Source of the DNA: Plotosus lineatus
Taxonomy: Eukaryota > Chordata > Actinopteri > Siluriformes > Plotosidae
Length of the DNA: 64,000 nt
Direction: 5' to 3'
Assembly: GCA_024760905.1 (NCBI GenBank)
Contig: CM045738.1
Span: forward strand, 45,992,297-46,056,296
Shown piece after piece: positions 1 through 11,040 of the stretch (its first letter is position 1; every line of letters starts with the position of its first letter). The notes beneath the pieces are model-generated. The model was not told where the DNA came from and did no database searches. It saw only the letters and a program-made list of their open reading frames with translations. Both the position numbers and the translations under genes were made by a program.

Positions 1-456
1 CCGCTGTACTGAAATATGTGCAGCAATGTAACCATGACAACAAAACTGAAAAATTAGATTTCCGTGATTAAAACAATTTGACGCAGGAACTTATCAACTT
101 GACATCACTCACACTCATGCAAATATTGTGTGGAAAAAGTGGAAAGTTCAGAAATCTACAGTCGCTCAACAAATATGCAAATCGAATTGATCGAGGTTAT
201 TATTAATGATTTATTAATTAGTTTCCTCATACACAAAGAACATGAACTGTTATTATTGAACTCCAGAGCAGCTGCAGAAACACGTTCCTGCAAATTATAT
301 GCTCGTATTCAAACAAATCAACATCACTCGATGTTTGAAAGGGAAAAAGACCAAAAACTAAAGACTTCTACTGCTTTATAAGCATTAATTTACATTTTAC
401 AAAATTACCCCCACCCCACTCAGGTGCAGTACAGTCATAAAATAATATAATTTTAT
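1..456. other. plcg1 intron 3 sequence, nothing recognised
   Basis: This is AT-rich non-coding sequence between the left window edge and the first transposon. An 83-codon open frame at 130-381 shows no recognisable domain and is probably chance. By position it belongs to plcg1 intron 3, because exon 3 lies at 7550-7643 on the minus strand and no exon-4 coding sequence is visible to its left. Confidence 0.4.
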
Positions 457-1158
457 TACAGTGGTTCCTTCACTTACGAATTTTCTCCATTCCGACAGCG
501 AGCTCGTAAGCCAAAAGGTTCGTTAGATGAAACAATTATTCCCATAAGAAATAACAGAAAACCAATTAATCCATTCCAACATCCTCCCAAATCAGATAAA
601 TTTGTATATTTCACCTAATATGTTAATGACAAACATTTAAAAACAATAAATATTTCATAATAATAATAATACATGGACATTAACATGAAAAATAATTAAT
701 AATAAATAATGAACGACCCCTCCCTGAATCGCCACCTTATCGTGGTGGAGGGGTTTGCGTGACCTAATGAACCTGGAAGCTATGTTGTCAGGGGCAAATG
801 CCCCTGGTAGGGTCACCCAAGGCAGACAGGTCCAGGGTGAAGGTCCAGACGAAGTGCGATTCAAAAAACCCCTATGACACATGACATCTGAGAAAGAGCA
901 CAGGAAGCAGTCTCCCTTGCCCGGACGCGCGTCACCGGGGTTCCCTCCTGGAGCCAGGCCCGGGGGAGGAGCTCGAAGGCGAGCGCCTGGTGGTCAAGCT
1001 TCTGCCCATGGAGCCTGGCAGGGCTTAGCCCGAAAAGGAGACATGGGTCCGCCCTCCCATGGACCCACCACCCGTGGGAGGAGTTTTAGGGATCGGGTGC
1101 AGTGTGAATTAGGTGGCAGCCGAAGGCATGGGTTCTGTCGGACCGATCCTCGGCTACT

Positions 1159-2019
1159 TACTCTGACCCTCGGGACATGGAATGTCACCTTTCTGGCGGG
1201 GAAGGAGCCTGATCTGGTGCGCGAGGTGGAGAGATACCGACTAGATATAGTCGGGCTCACCTCAACACATAGCTTGGGCTCTGGAACCATCCATCTCGAG
1301 AGAGGCTGGACCTTCTTCTATTCTGGAGTTGCTCATGGGGAGAGGCGTGGGTATTCTTGTTGCCGCCCGTCTCGGTGCCCAAATGTTAGGGTTCTCCCCA
1401 GTTGATGAAAGGGTAGCTTCCCTCCGTTTTCGGGTGGGGGGACGAGTCCTAACTATTATTTGTGCTTATGCACCAAATGACAGTTCAGAGTACCCACCCT
1501 TTTTGGAGTCTTGGGGGGGGGGTGTTGTAGAACGCTCCCTTTGGAGACTCACTCGTTGTCTTCGGAGACTTCAACGCCCATGTGGGCAACGATAGTGTGA
1601 CCTGGAAGGGCGTGATCGGTAGGTACGGCCTCTCCAGTCTGAACCCGAATGGTGTTTCATTGTTACACTTCTGTGATTGTTACAATTTGTCTATCACGAA
1701 CACCATGTTTGAACATAAGTGTGCCCATAAGTGCACTTGGCACCAGGACACCCTAGATCGCAAATCGATGATTGACCTTGTAGTCGTGTCATCGGACTTG
1801 CGACCATATGTTCTGGACACTCGGGTGAAGAGAGGAGCTGAGCTGTCTACCAATCACCACCTGGTGGTGAGTTGGCTTCGGTGGTGGGGGAGGCTGCCTT
1901 TCAGACCTGGCAGGCCCAAGCGTGTAATCAGGGTCTGCTGGGAACGTTTGGCGGAGTCCCCTGTCCGAGAGGCCTTTAACTCCCACCTCCTGCAGAGCTA
2001 CAACCACGTTCCGGAGTAG
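1159..2019 (+). pseudogene. Rex3 endonuclease domain, broken
   Basis: This region encodes the apurinic-like endonuclease that nicks target DNA for target-primed reverse transcription. LTLGTWNVTFLAGKEPDLV marks the start of the fold, and the region around 1555-1600 encodes the FGDFNAHVGND metal-binding motif. At least two frameshifts split it (near 1380 and near 1590), so no endonuclease could be made. The recognition-strand residues ET/QE of intact copies appear as LTSTHS here, a further sign of decay. Confidence 0.8.
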
Positions 2020-2546
2020 GCGGGGGACATGGAATCGGAATGGACCATGTTTCGTGCCTCCATTGCTGAGGCGGCAGCCCATAGCTGTGGCCGTAAGGTC
2101 GTCGGTGCTTGTCGTGGCGGTAATCCCCGAACCCGGTGGTGGACACCTGCGGTGAAGGGGGCCGTCCAGCTGAAGAAGGAGGCCTATCGGGTTTTATTAG
2201 CCTGTGGGACTCCCGAGGCAGCAAACGGGTACCGGCAGGCCAAACGTGCTGCAGCCGAGGCTGTCGCAGATGCAAAATCTCGGGCGTGGGAGGAGTTCGG
2301 TGAGGGCCTGGAGAGTGATTATCGGTTGGCCTCAAAAAGGTTCTGGACTGCCATTCGACGCCTTAGAAGGGGGAAGCAGTTCTCCACAAACACTGTTTAC
2401 AGTGGAGGTGGGGAGCTGCTTACCTCGACTGGGGATGTCGTCGAGAGGTGGAGGGAATACTTTGAGGACCTCCTCAATCCCACCAACACGCCCTCCGTGG
2501 AAGAGGAAGACCCTGGGGGTTTTGGTGGGGTCTGCCCATCACTGGA

Positions 2547-4067
2547 GTGAAGGTCACTGGGGTTGTCAAAAAGCTCCTCGGTGGTCGAGCTCCGGGATTG
2601 GACGAGATCCGCCCGGAATATCTCAGGGTTCTGGATGCTGTAGGACTGTCTTGGTTGACACGTCTCTGCAACATCGCGTGGTCATCGGGGGCTGTACCTC
2701 TGGATTGGCAAACTGGGGTGGTGGTCCCGATTTTTAAGAATGGGGACCGGAGAGTGTGTTTCAATTATCGTGGAATTACACTCCTCAGCCTACCTGGGAA
2801 AGTCTATGCAGGGGTACTAGAGAGGAGGATCTGACCGATAGTCGAACCTTGGATTCAGGAGGAACAATGTGGTTTTCGTCCTGACCGTAGCACTCTTGAC
2901 CAACTCTATACGCTCCACAGGATTCTGGAGGGGGCATGGGAGTTTGCCCAATCCGGCCACATGTGCTTTGTGGATTTGGAGAAGGCTTTCGACCGTGTCC
3001 CTTGAACGATCTTGTGGGGCTTGCTCCAAGAGTACGGCATTCCAGATCTGTTGCTACGAGCCACTCGGTCGCTGTATCATCAGAGCCAGAGTTTGGTCCG
3101 TATTGGTAACAACAGGTCGAATTCGTTTCTGGTGGGAGTTGGAGTCCGCCAAGGCTGTCCTTTGTCACCGATTCTGTTCATAATTTTTATGGACAGAATT
3201 CCTAGGTGCGGTCGAGGCGTTGAGGGGTTCTGGTTTGGTGGCCATCGGATCTCGTATCTTCTTTTTGCGGATGATGATGTCCTTTTGGCTTCATCAAGTC
3301 GGGACCTCCAGCTCTCATTGGAGCGATTCGCAGCCGAGTGCGAAGCAGCCGGGATGAGGATCAGTACCTCCAAGTCTGAGGCCACGGTTCTCAGTCGGAC
3401 AATGGTGGAATGCACCCTCCGGGTCGGGAATGAGGTCCTGCCCCAAGTGGAGGAGTTCAAGTATCTTGGGGTCTTGTTCACGAGTGAGGGAAGGATGGAG
3501 CGAGAGATCAACAGACGGATCGCTGCAGCCTCTGCTGTTAAGCGGTGCCTGTACCAGTCTGTCGTGGTGAAGAAGGAGCTGAGCCGCAAGGCGAAGCTCT
3601 CAATTTACCAGTCAATCTACATTCCAACCCTCACCTATGGTCACGAGCTTTGGGTGGTGACCGAAAGAACAAGATCACGGATACAAGCGGCTGAAATGAG
3701 CTTCCTTTGCCGGGTGGCGGGGTTCTCCCTTAGAGATAAGGTGAGAAGCTCTACCATCCGTGGAGAGCTCGAAGTAGATCCGCTGCTCCTCCACATTGAG
3801 AGGGGCCAGTTGAGGTGGCTCGGGCATCTGGTCAGAATGCCTCCCGGACGCCTCTCTGGTGTGGTGTTTCGGGCATGTCCAACCGGGAAGAGACCCCGGG
3901 GTCGACCTAGAACACGCTGGAGGGACTATGTCTCTTGGCTTGTCTGGGACCGCCTCGGTGTCCCCCCGGGAGAGTTGGAGGAGGTGGCTGGGGAGAGCGA
4001 CAGCTGGACCTCTTTGCTTAGGTTTCTGCCCCCGCGACCAGACCCCGGACTTTGCGGAAGAAAATGA
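2547..4067 (+). pseudogene. Rex3 reverse transcriptase and C-terminal domain, broken
   Basis: The fragments encode reverse-transcriptase motifs in order: DWQTGVVVPIFKNGDR, FNYRGITLLSLPGK, then after a stop near 2832-2834 and a frameshift the palm region QGCPLSPILFIIFMDR and the catalytic LLFADDDVLLASS. These are followed by the C-terminal region with LTYGHELWVVTERTRSRI. The last 351 codons (3012-4067) are open and keep the catalytic FADD, but the upstream part is interrupted. It reads as an inactive copy whose 3' half is best preserved. Confidence 0.85.
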
Positions 4068-4240
4068 TGACGATGATGAGAATGAACAATAAGTCAACTA
4101 ACTCTTCCGATTATCGACTGTGGTGAAGATGTCATGTGGGCAGGCAGGTTGTGTGTGACAGAGGAAGTGGAAGAGAATTTTGTGTGTGTGCACGCTACAA
4201 ATGCCAGCGAGGAAAGGCTCATGGTGAGCTCCCACAAGGC

Positions 4241-4539
4241 CAGTGCTTCTCAAATCGTGGGGGGTGTGGTGTGATGCCCGGGGTGGAGTGGGGTGGGGGG
4301 TCTTTTTTGCAATACTGTACTAGAATTAAGTGTAATTGCGCATGCTCTACAGTAGTTGGCAGTGGTGCTCTCTCTCATTGTCAAGTCATGGTGTAGGAAA
4401 AAGCACCAAGCAAATGATATGAAGTGCAGTAAACACTATTTATAGTCACACATGGGGCACCGAGGGGGCGTGAAATGTTTTTTTTTTTCTTTTTCCCCCT
4501 CCCTATAAGGGTGTCACAGAAAATAATTGGGAAGCACAG
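4241..4539 (+). mobile_element. hAT-like MITE inside pogo-type copy A
   Basis: The termini are CAGTGCTTCTCAAATCGTGG and the complement of CTGTGCTTCCCAATTATTTT. Direct 8-bp repeats flank it, CACAAGGC (4233-4240) and CACAAGGT (4540-4547). An 8-bp target duplication and a CAGTG...TCTCAA terminus are typical of hAT elements. It is 299 bp and non-coding. The same insertion at the same site occurs in copy C, so it predates amplification of the host element. Confidence 0.7.
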
Positions 4540-4733
4540 CACAAGGTGTTCTCGGATCGTGGAGGAATACACGAGGAAGAATACAAGGCTAATCGGCCCG
4601 GAAAAGCCATTTCCCCAGCAGGACTTGTATATCAAAAGTTTGCTGGTTGGATGGGGCAGATTTTTGGTGGATCGAAGCTCATATCATGGAAAATTCGTTA
4701 TAAAAGACACTCGTAAGTCAAGGTACCACTGTA

Positions 4734-5709
4734 TTGTTCCATTACTCAAACCATTATGATCATAATTTATACGTAAAAAGAAATCAACCAGACATCACCT
4801 CATCTTTACATATAATACCGACTGCCTTGGTTTCTCTCAGAAAAACTTTCCTTGGAACGCCCAGTCACGATGAGAAACAATACTGAACACTAAGGAACTC
4901 TGGGGAAGCATGAAGGGCTGCAGAGGAATAAGAAGGAATGCCAGGGCAATCTAAAAAAAAATTTAATAAAAATAAATAAATCTGAGGTGTGCTGGAGAAG
5001 CTGCAAAACTGTCAGGAATGCTGGAAAGCATTAAGAAATCCTCAGGATATTAAGGAACCTTGGGGAACGCTTGTCCTCTGTAGATACACAGTACAATACG
5101 ATGAAAGTGCTGACTCAACAGTAAATGCTGAATCTCACTGTGCTGAGGAAATATTTCATCTGCTTTACTCAATATACAGAGTCTGGGGATAAGTGATTCA
5201 TGACGTTAGCCATTTGTAATTTAACCCCCCCTCCATACACACACACACACACACACACTCACAACCAGCAGTTTCTGAATAATACATCAGTGCACATGGA
5301 GGTGATATTTGTGCTTCTGTATCAAGAGAAACATAATCAAGACCCAGGAGATTGAACCAGATGTCACTCAGGAAGGGATTAAATAAAAAAGTTATGAATT
5401 ATGAATAAACTGAGACAGCACTATAGTTTTCCGAAGGGGCAAAAAAGAGATGTCCAGTTAAGCTGTAACTACAACCCCAACATAATTTAATGGCTTTTCC
5501 GGCAATAACCAAAGACTTCATTTATTATTCTCAGCTACTACAAAACAAAACAAAAAAATCTATACATCACTTACTTGTCTTCTTTGTTGCGATCAACAGC
5601 ATAAAACTGTTTCTTTAACCACCTGGGGGGAGGGGGGGGGGGGGTGAGGCATTGATAATGGGTTCTCTTTATTACTTAATAAACTTTCAATAATTAAAAA
5701 AATAATAAA

Positions 5710-5715
<6 letters not shown>
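4734..5715. other. plcg1 intron 3, no gene recognised
   Basis: This stretch is AT-rich and non-coding. At about 4870-5070 there is a loose internal periodicity of GGAA...CTGGGGAA-like words that may be an old, degenerate tandem repeat. A short (CA)n lies at 5237-5258. A run of G follows the open frame near 5627-5645. Confidence 0.35.

Positions 5716-5764
<49 letters not shown>
5716..5764. repeat. (TA)n microsatellite
   Basis: Uninterrupted TA dinucleotides run up to the left end of the Tc1-like element. A second TA run starts at its right end (7367-7399). The element targets TA, so it may have landed inside a TA microsatellite and divided it. Confidence 0.9.
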
Positions 5765-5767
<3 letters not shown>

Positions 5768-5805
5768 TACATACACACACATATATATACATACATATAC
5801 ACATA

Positions 5806-7365
5806 TAAGTCCTTCTCAAAAAATTAGCATATTGTGATAAAGTTCATTACTTTGTGTAACGTACTGATAAAAATCAAACTGTCATATTTTAGATTCATTG
5901 CACACCAACTGAAATATTTCAGGTCTTTTATTATTTTAATACTGATGATTTTGGCAAAAAGTAAAGAAAAAACAAAAATTCCTCTCAAAAAATTAGCATA
6001 TTTCATTCGACCAATAAAAAAAAAAATGTGTTTTTCAGACAAAAAAAGTTAACCTTCAAATAATTATGTTCAGTTATGCATTCAATACTTGGTCGGGAAT
6101 CCTTTTGCAGAAATGACTGCTTCAATGCGGCGTGGCATGGAGCCAATCAGCCTGTGGCACTGCTGAGGTGTTACGGAGGCTCAGGATGCTTCGATAGCGG
6201 CCTTAAGCTCATCCACAGTGTTGGGTCTGGTGTCTCTCAACTTTCTCTTCACAATATCCCACAGATTCTCTATGGGCTTCAGGTCAGGAGAGTCGGCAGG
6301 CCAATTGAGGACAGTAATACCATGGTCAGTAAACCATTTAGCAGTGGTTTTGGCACTGTGAGCAGGTGCCAGGTCGTGCTGAAAAATGAAATCTTCATCT
6401 CCATAAAGCTTTTCAGCAGATGGAAGCATGAAGTGCTCCAAAATCTCCTGATAGCTAGCTGTATTGACCCTGCCCTTGATAAAACACAGTGGACCAACAC
6501 CAGCAGCTGACATGGTACCCCAGACCATCACTGACTGTGGGGACTTGACACTGGACTTCAGGCATTTTGGCATTTCCTTCTCCCCAGTCTTCCGCCAGAC
6601 TCTGGCACCTTGATTTCCGAATGACATGCAAAATTTGCTTTCATCCGAAAAAAGTACTTTGGACCACTGAGCAACAGTCCAGTGCTGCTTCTCTGTAGCC
6701 CAGGTCAGGCGCTTCTGCCGCTGTACCTGGTTCAAAAGTGGCTTGACCTGGGGAATGCGGCACCTGTAGCCCAGTCCACTGCTTCCACAGGTCCCCCAAG
6801 GTCTGGAATCGGCCCTTCTCCACAATCTTCCTCAGGGTCCGGTCGCCTCTTCTGGTTGTGCAGCGTTTTCTGCCACACGTTTTCCTTCCCACAGACGTCC
6901 CACTGAGGTGCCTTGATACAGCACTCTGGGAACAGCCTATTCGCTCAGAGATTTCTTTCTGTGTCTTATCCTCTTGCTTGAGGGTGTCAATGATGGCCTT
7001 CTGGACAGCAGTCAGGTCGGCAGTCTTACCCATGATTGCGGTTTTGAGTAATGAACCAGGCTGGGAGTTTTTAAAAGCCTCAGGAATCTTTTGCAGGTGT
7101 TTAGAGTTAATTGGTTGATTCAGATGATTAGGTTAATAGCTCGTTTAGACTACCTGAACATGATATGCTAATTTTTTGAGATAGGAATTTTGGGTTTTCA
7201 CGAGCTGTATGCCAAAATCATCATCAGTATTAAAACAATAAAAGACCTGAAATATTTCAGTTGGTGAGCAATGAATCTAAAATATATGAAAGTTAGATTT
7301 TTATCAGTACATTACAGAAAATAATGAACTTGATCACAATATGCTAATTTTTTTGAGAAGGACTA

Positions 7366-7366
<1 letters not shown>
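5806..7366 (-). mobile_element. Tc1-like DNA transposon, copy 1 (IR/DR type)
   Basis: The terminal repeats contain CCTTCTCAAAAAATTAGCAT at the left (from about 5811) and its complement at the right (to 7366), flanked by TA. Each end also has an inner repeat of the same core (about 5982-6004 and 7161-7186), the two-repeat IR/DR layout known from Sleeping Beauty-type fish elements. The element is 1561 bp and encodes a Tc1-family transposase on the minus strand, which is disabled. Confidence 0.92.
6082..7033 (-). pseudogene. Tc1-like transposase, disabled (copy 1)
   Basis: Translation starts at MGKTADLTAVQKAIIDTLK, with the paired-like helix-turn-helix motif KEISERIGCSQSAVSRHLSG. The catalytic DDE residues are visible: FSDESKFCMSFG, FQHDLAPAHSAKT and SPDLKPIENLWD. 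An internal deletion joins the WKQWT part directly to GLQVPHS/GYRCRIPQ in different frames. A premature stop at about 6181-6183 replaces the Trp of WASVTPQQ seen in copy 2. The remaining C-terminus (to FPTKY, stop at 6082-6084) is otherwise readable. It is inactive as it stands. Confidence 0.9.
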
Positions 7367-7407
<41 letters not shown>

Positions 7408-7549
7408 TTCTGAAATGTAGTCCCATCTACAACAACGGAGACCACAACTCGTACTTGTGAGAGCTACATTAGTTATTCACACCAATGCAGATTTAAACAA
7501 GAAGTCCTTTTAAAGAATAATGAATGGAAGTGCAGCAGGTCATACAGAC

Positions 7550-7643
7550 CGTTCTATCTGCAGAGGAGTGGGGGAGCGCAGGGTGTCGGCCACCAGCCAG
7601 TTCAGACCCTTCACCCACATTGACATCTCCTCATCTGACGTGG
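7550..7643 (-). CDS. plcg1: plcg1 coding exon 3 (end of the N-terminal PH domain)
   Basis: The 94-bp exon encodes ATSDEEMSMWVKGLNWLV followed by ADTLRSPTPLQIER. This matches vertebrate phospholipase C gamma 1, where the corresponding human segment has the same WIKGLTWL and PTPLQIER words. It is the C-terminal helix of the PH domain and the linker to the EF hands. The acceptor is TTTAG at 7644-7648. The first two bases complete the Ala codon begun by exon 2. The donor is GTCTGT from 7549 downward, leaving CG of an Arg codon for exon 4, which lies outside the window. The acceptor's polypyrimidine tract is a (TC)n(TG)n microsatellite. Confidence 0.93.
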
Positions 7644-7645
7644 CT

Positions 7646-7648
<3 letters not shown>

Positions 7649-7691
<43 letters not shown>
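7649..7691. repeat. (CA)n(GA)n microsatellite at the plcg1 exon 3 acceptor
   Basis: This compound repeat lies directly next to exon 3. In the transcribed (minus) orientation it reads (CT)n(GT)n followed by TTTAG, so it serves as the polypyrimidine tract of the acceptor. Length changes here could alter exon 3 recognition, which is an inference. Confidence 0.85.
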
Positions 7692-7773
7692 TGAAGCAGA
7701 GTGTCTCTGTGCATGAGCAATACAGTAACCTATTCACGGATAATTATTAGCTGGACGCCTGAATGTGCTCTAG

Positions 7774-7982
7774 CATGCGTGTGTGTGTGTGTGTGTGTGT
7801 GTATCTAACACATTTTTATATTTTGGTATGGACTTAATGTTCCCACAGGGACAGGAATATCAGACCTTGTTGTTGAACCTGAGGGAACACACCTCATTCT
7901 CATTAGAAAACAGAATTAGATTTTATTGCTGGAGCATGAGGAAATTAGTAGCATTAATACTAACGTTAGTGGAAAGACGGAC

Positions 7983-8015
<33 letters not shown>
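7774..8015. repeat. two (GT)n microsatellites in plcg1 intron 2
   Basis: (GT)n tracts lie at about 7774-7801 and 7984-8015. The second ends about 8 bp from the exon 2 donor (GT at 8023-8024). In the transcript these are (CA)n tracts. The 381-bp intron 2 therefore has dinucleotide repeats near both of its splice sites. Confidence 0.85.
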
Positions 8016-8016
<1 letters not shown>

Positions 8017-8024
8017 ATTCCTAC

Positions 8025-8177
8025 CTGCAAGACTCAGGGACTTGAGGCGGAATTCAGTGCCATAGAGAATCACAAAGCAATGCGCCTGGTCGGGTTTGAT
8101 GGCCGAGTCTTCCACGTAACGCTCAAAATCCCGAGACTTCTGTCCCATACGGATCTCCTTAATCTCCCGAATATCAA
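8025..8177 (-). CDS. plcg1: plcg1 coding exon 2 (PH domain core)
   Basis: The 153-bp exon encodes (I)DIREIKEIRMGQKSRDFER, YVEDSAIKPDQAHCFVILYG and TEFRLKSLSLA. Human PLCG1 has DIREIKEIRPG, SRDFDRY, RPDQSHCFVILYG and EFRLKTLSL at the same place, so identification is secure. PLCG1 hydrolyses PIP2 to IP3 and diacylglycerol downstream of receptor tyrosine kinases, and this N-terminal PH domain takes part in membrane lipid binding. The acceptor is TGTGCAG at 8178 and above, the donor GTAGGA at 8024 and below. Its first two bases join the single A from exon 1 to make Ile, and its last base joins exon 3's CC to make Ala. Confidence 0.96.
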
Positions 8178-8611
8178 CTGCACAGGAGAAGAAAAAAAGA
8201 ATGGCTTGAAAACATGACACTTAGTAGCAACAAGAACTTTTGATTTCTTCTGAAGATGGAAAAATAATGCGACCACTTAAAGTTTTCTAATGAAATAAAC
8301 TAATAAATCAGCAGTCAGGACAACAAGAATCCACACACTGAGATAACACAGAGGACATCAAAACTTCAGAAAATTTTGGTTACATCCAAATCTCCCTTTA
8401 GATAATGTCATAAATACTGTAGTATACGCCATGAGAACAGCTTGATCTGATGGGTCCACTATCAAGAGAATAAAAAAAAACATTCATTCAACTCAGTAAT
8501 GCTGGACTCAAAACGACAGACACTCACATTTTGTCATGGTAACCAAACAGGCAGCGCCTCCAGCACCATGCTTTAAAATGGAAAAAAAATCCTAAAAAAT
8601 ATATTTTAAGG

Positions 8612-8682
8612 GTTTTATATGTGTGAATCATTCGCTGTGGAGACCCCTGATAAAGGGAAAAAGCCAAAAGGAAGTCTCACAT
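8612..8682 (+). repeat. SINE tail fragment related to the RTE 3' end
   Basis: The words GTGAATCATTCGCTGTGGAG and ACCCCTGATAAAGGGAAAAA resemble the tail of the complete SINE at 53091-53432 and the 3' end of the RTE LINEs (GGCGACCCCTGAAGGGAACA). Only the tail is present. Confidence 0.6.
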
Positions 8683-8764
8683 GTAGCATATTAAAACTTT
8701 ACAGGACTGTAAAAACCCACCATTACAACACACAAGTTAATTAGCTTTCCATATCGTACACAGT

Positions 8765-8937
8765 AAAATCTGATCACATTTTACAGTGACTGCATTTTCC
8801 GAAACCCTTATCCAGAGTGACCCATCTTTATTCATTTTAAATTTGACCACTTAAAGGCCCAACAGTGGAAGCATAGTGGTACTCGGGCTCACCTTCTGAT
8901 CGGTAACCCGGAGCTTTAAACCACTGAGCCACCTCTT
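8765..8937 (-). repeat. SINE-like repeat, tRNA-type promoter on the minus strand
   Basis: The stretch contains TTATCCAGAGTGACCCATC, then GGCCCAACAGTGGAAGC and, at its right end, ACCACTGAGCCACCTC. This matches a common fish short repeat seen again at 63700-63840. It looks like a degraded tRNA-derived head in reverse orientation. The family name was not determined. Confidence 0.5.
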
Positions 8938-9860
8938 TTTTTTTTGTAGTGCCATCAATGCACTTAAAAATACGCCTTTGGCTACACTTCACTTACCGTA
9001 GCTCTGCCCCACTATCTAAATATATAATAATAAACTATAAAAATCAAATTTTTGAGTAATAAGTAGGAAATATGACAGCAAGATATCGATATTTCGAAAG
9101 ACAAGTGAATCTGCTTCGAAATGAGATAAAAGATGAGCTATTACAGCATGAAAATAGACCGAGTTACATCACTCCGTGTGTCGCTAATCAGGAAATGCTA
9201 CGAGAAAACGGTAATCACAGAAGCAGTATCTGAACGTCCGCATCCGAAACTCACTCGCATCCAAAACTGAGTGAATCCAGCTCTCAACCAATCAGCACGA
9301 TCTTCCTCGCAACAGAGGAGTTCTATTTACACTGAGTCGTCTCTGTTTTGAGGCTTCTCATTGGTTTAGAATTATATGATTGGAGGAATCGTTCTGGGGT
9401 GCTGTAATTAGGGAGAGAATATGAATAATGAAACACCCTGAGCAACCACAAAAGTTGAAAAATCAGCAACAGGAGTGGATATTTCGATTGTTTTACAACA
9501 TGTCTGACATTTAATCCTTTCACAAGCGAACATTTTCGGATGGATAGATTGTGCTTACAGACATCTGAACTTTGTCATGTGGTAGATTACTCTGAAGGAC
9601 GTATTTCCAATGATATCGCATGTTTACCCAGATACATTATTACAAACTTACTTTGGCGCTGACTCAAAACACTACTTTGCGACCTCACCCCAATTATGTT
9701 GGAGCGAGTCACATTTCAGTTCTTTTAAAAAAATGTTCCTGTGTAGTATAAAGCATTTATTTACCTTAGGAATGGTGAGACAATAATGACTAGAATAGAC
9801 GCTCCGTTTCAGAGACTATTCAGCAGCATGCACCTCGCCATCAGAGCATAAATGTTAATT

Positions 9861-10500
9861 ATTGTATTTTCCGGACCACTCGCACTTTTTTTTAATAGTT
9901 TGACTGAGGGTGCGACTTATACTCCAGAACAACTTATATGTGTGAAATTATTACATATAACTCTGTTGGTCATAATAATAACAAACATTATTTCACATGT
10001 TTGTTATTTTTACTCTCTCAACCGCAAGAGGGCAACTCAAGGAACGACCGCAAGAGGGCAACAAGAGGGCAGAAAAGCTGAGATTGTATTACTGCAATGA
10101 AGAAAACAAAAGCATCTAATCATGGGCTAAAAGCTAGATGGCCACAGCTAGAGGAATGAGTTCGCACAGGGGTGCTTGGGCAACGTGCCTCAGGGAGGCG
10201 CTTGTCAACAGTGCAGTTGCATCTCCACGCCCAGGTAGTTGTCAAGGAGATGAATATAAATGACTTTTCATGGAGGACCTCCCTGGTATTATCGCTTCAT
10301 TCAATGCAACCGCCTCTCTATCAGAGCGAGGACCACGTCGTCACAAACTGCCAGCAGATTTCCAAGCCAAGATCGACAGTTTGCGACTTATACTCCAGGA
10401 CGACTTGTATATGTTTTTATTTTTTAATGCAATTTTTCTCTTTTCTTTTTGGCCAATTCGACTTGTACTCCGGAGCGTCGTGTAGTCCGGGAAATGCGGT
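9861..10500 (+). mobile_element. pogo/Tigger-like element with transposase remnant
   Basis: The ends read TTGTATTTTCCGGACCACTC and, at the right, the complement of CCGCATTTCCCGGACTACAC, flanked by TA. Internal copies of the same GACTTATACTCCAG phrase occur near both ends. A decayed pogo-type DNA-binding region lies inside (10096-10385). The element is about 640 bp, so most of a transposase gene is missing. Confidence 0.75.
10096..10385 (+). pseudogene. pogo-like transposase fragment (CENP-B-type HTH domain)
   Basis: Conceptual translation gives KASNHGLKARWPQLEE, a stop, then GQRASGRRLSTVQLHL and VVVKEMNINDF. After a frameshift it continues with SLSERGPRRHKLPADFQAKI. These words follow the layout of the CENP-B/Tc5-type helix-turn-helix domain of pogo/Tigger transposases. 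No DDE catalytic domain remains. It is a deletion relic of an autonomous element. Confidence 0.75.
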
Positions 10501-11040
10501 ATACAAAGATGGCAACGTAATCAGATGTATACTCATGTACAGTATATCCACAGCAAATAATTTTACTTTTTTTTTTTTTTTTCACATAGCATTTCAGTTT
10601 TATGAGTCTCGATGGATGAGCCATTATTATAGTCGCACAATAAAACATTAGAAGAACAGGGTTAATATAAATGCGAGATTGTAGCTGTGCTAATGTTAAT
10701 GGTGCTGTTTTTTGGGACACCAAGCAACAGACTGTATATTTGAAAATAATTCATGGATAAGGGGATGGAATTGTATGTTATTCCCCTTATAATAGAGCAC
10801 TTTGTAATTATAACATTTATTACTTTGGTCAGTGAACTACACCATTAGTTCTGCTCTCACTGACGTTACTGACAAACTAAAAGTGTAAACACATCAGTCC
10901 TGAAAAATATTTTCAATCTAATACATTTTTTCCCTAACAACACTCAAAATTAATAATCTTGGAATATGAGGGAGGGGACATACCAGTCCCTGTAGATGAG
11001 TGATTACTATCAAAACAGTGACATGCCAGAATAAAGTATT

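Larger units (their letters stand above)
711..4092 (+). mobile_element. Rex3 LINE (RTE clade), full-length but decayed
   Basis: The element opens with a GC-rich 5' UTR containing CGACCCCTCCCTGAATCGCC. It then encodes an APE-type endonuclease, a reverse transcriptase and the characteristic Rex3 C-terminus (for example LRWLGHLVRMPPGRL and RPRGRPRTRWRDYVS), and ends in a short GATG-like tail. The length of about 3.4 kb is near full size for Rex3. The frame is cut by several stops and frameshifts, giving open pieces at 881-1405, 1329-1595, 1582-2019, 2029-2550, 2547-2834 and 3012-4067. It is inserted in an AATAAT-rich tract of pogo-type copy A. Rex3 is recognised from its conserved peptide motifs. 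Confidence 0.9.
459..4731 (+). mobile_element. pogo/Tigger-type TIR element, copy A (carries Rex3 and a hAT-like MITE)
   Basis: The terminal inverted repeats are CAGTGGTTCCTTCACTTACG at the left and the complement of CAGTGGTACCTTGACTTACG at the right, each flanked by TA (457-458 and 4732-4733). A TA duplication plus a CAGT... terminus is the signature of pogo/Tigger elements of the Tc1/mariner superfamily. Without its two insertions the element is about 600 bp and non-coding, so it is non-autonomous. Two further copies (25448-25964 and 48982-53659) share the internal sequence. The superfamily call rests on the termini only. Confidence 0.75.

Noticed and set aside
3012..4067. 351-codon RT frame considered as a domesticated host gene
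   Set aside because: It sits inside a complete but decayed Rex3 element with upstream stops and no sign of separate promoter or splicing.
4870..5070. Apparent tandem repeat of GGAA/CTGGGGAA words
   Set aside because: The spacing is irregular and no consistent unit could be defined.
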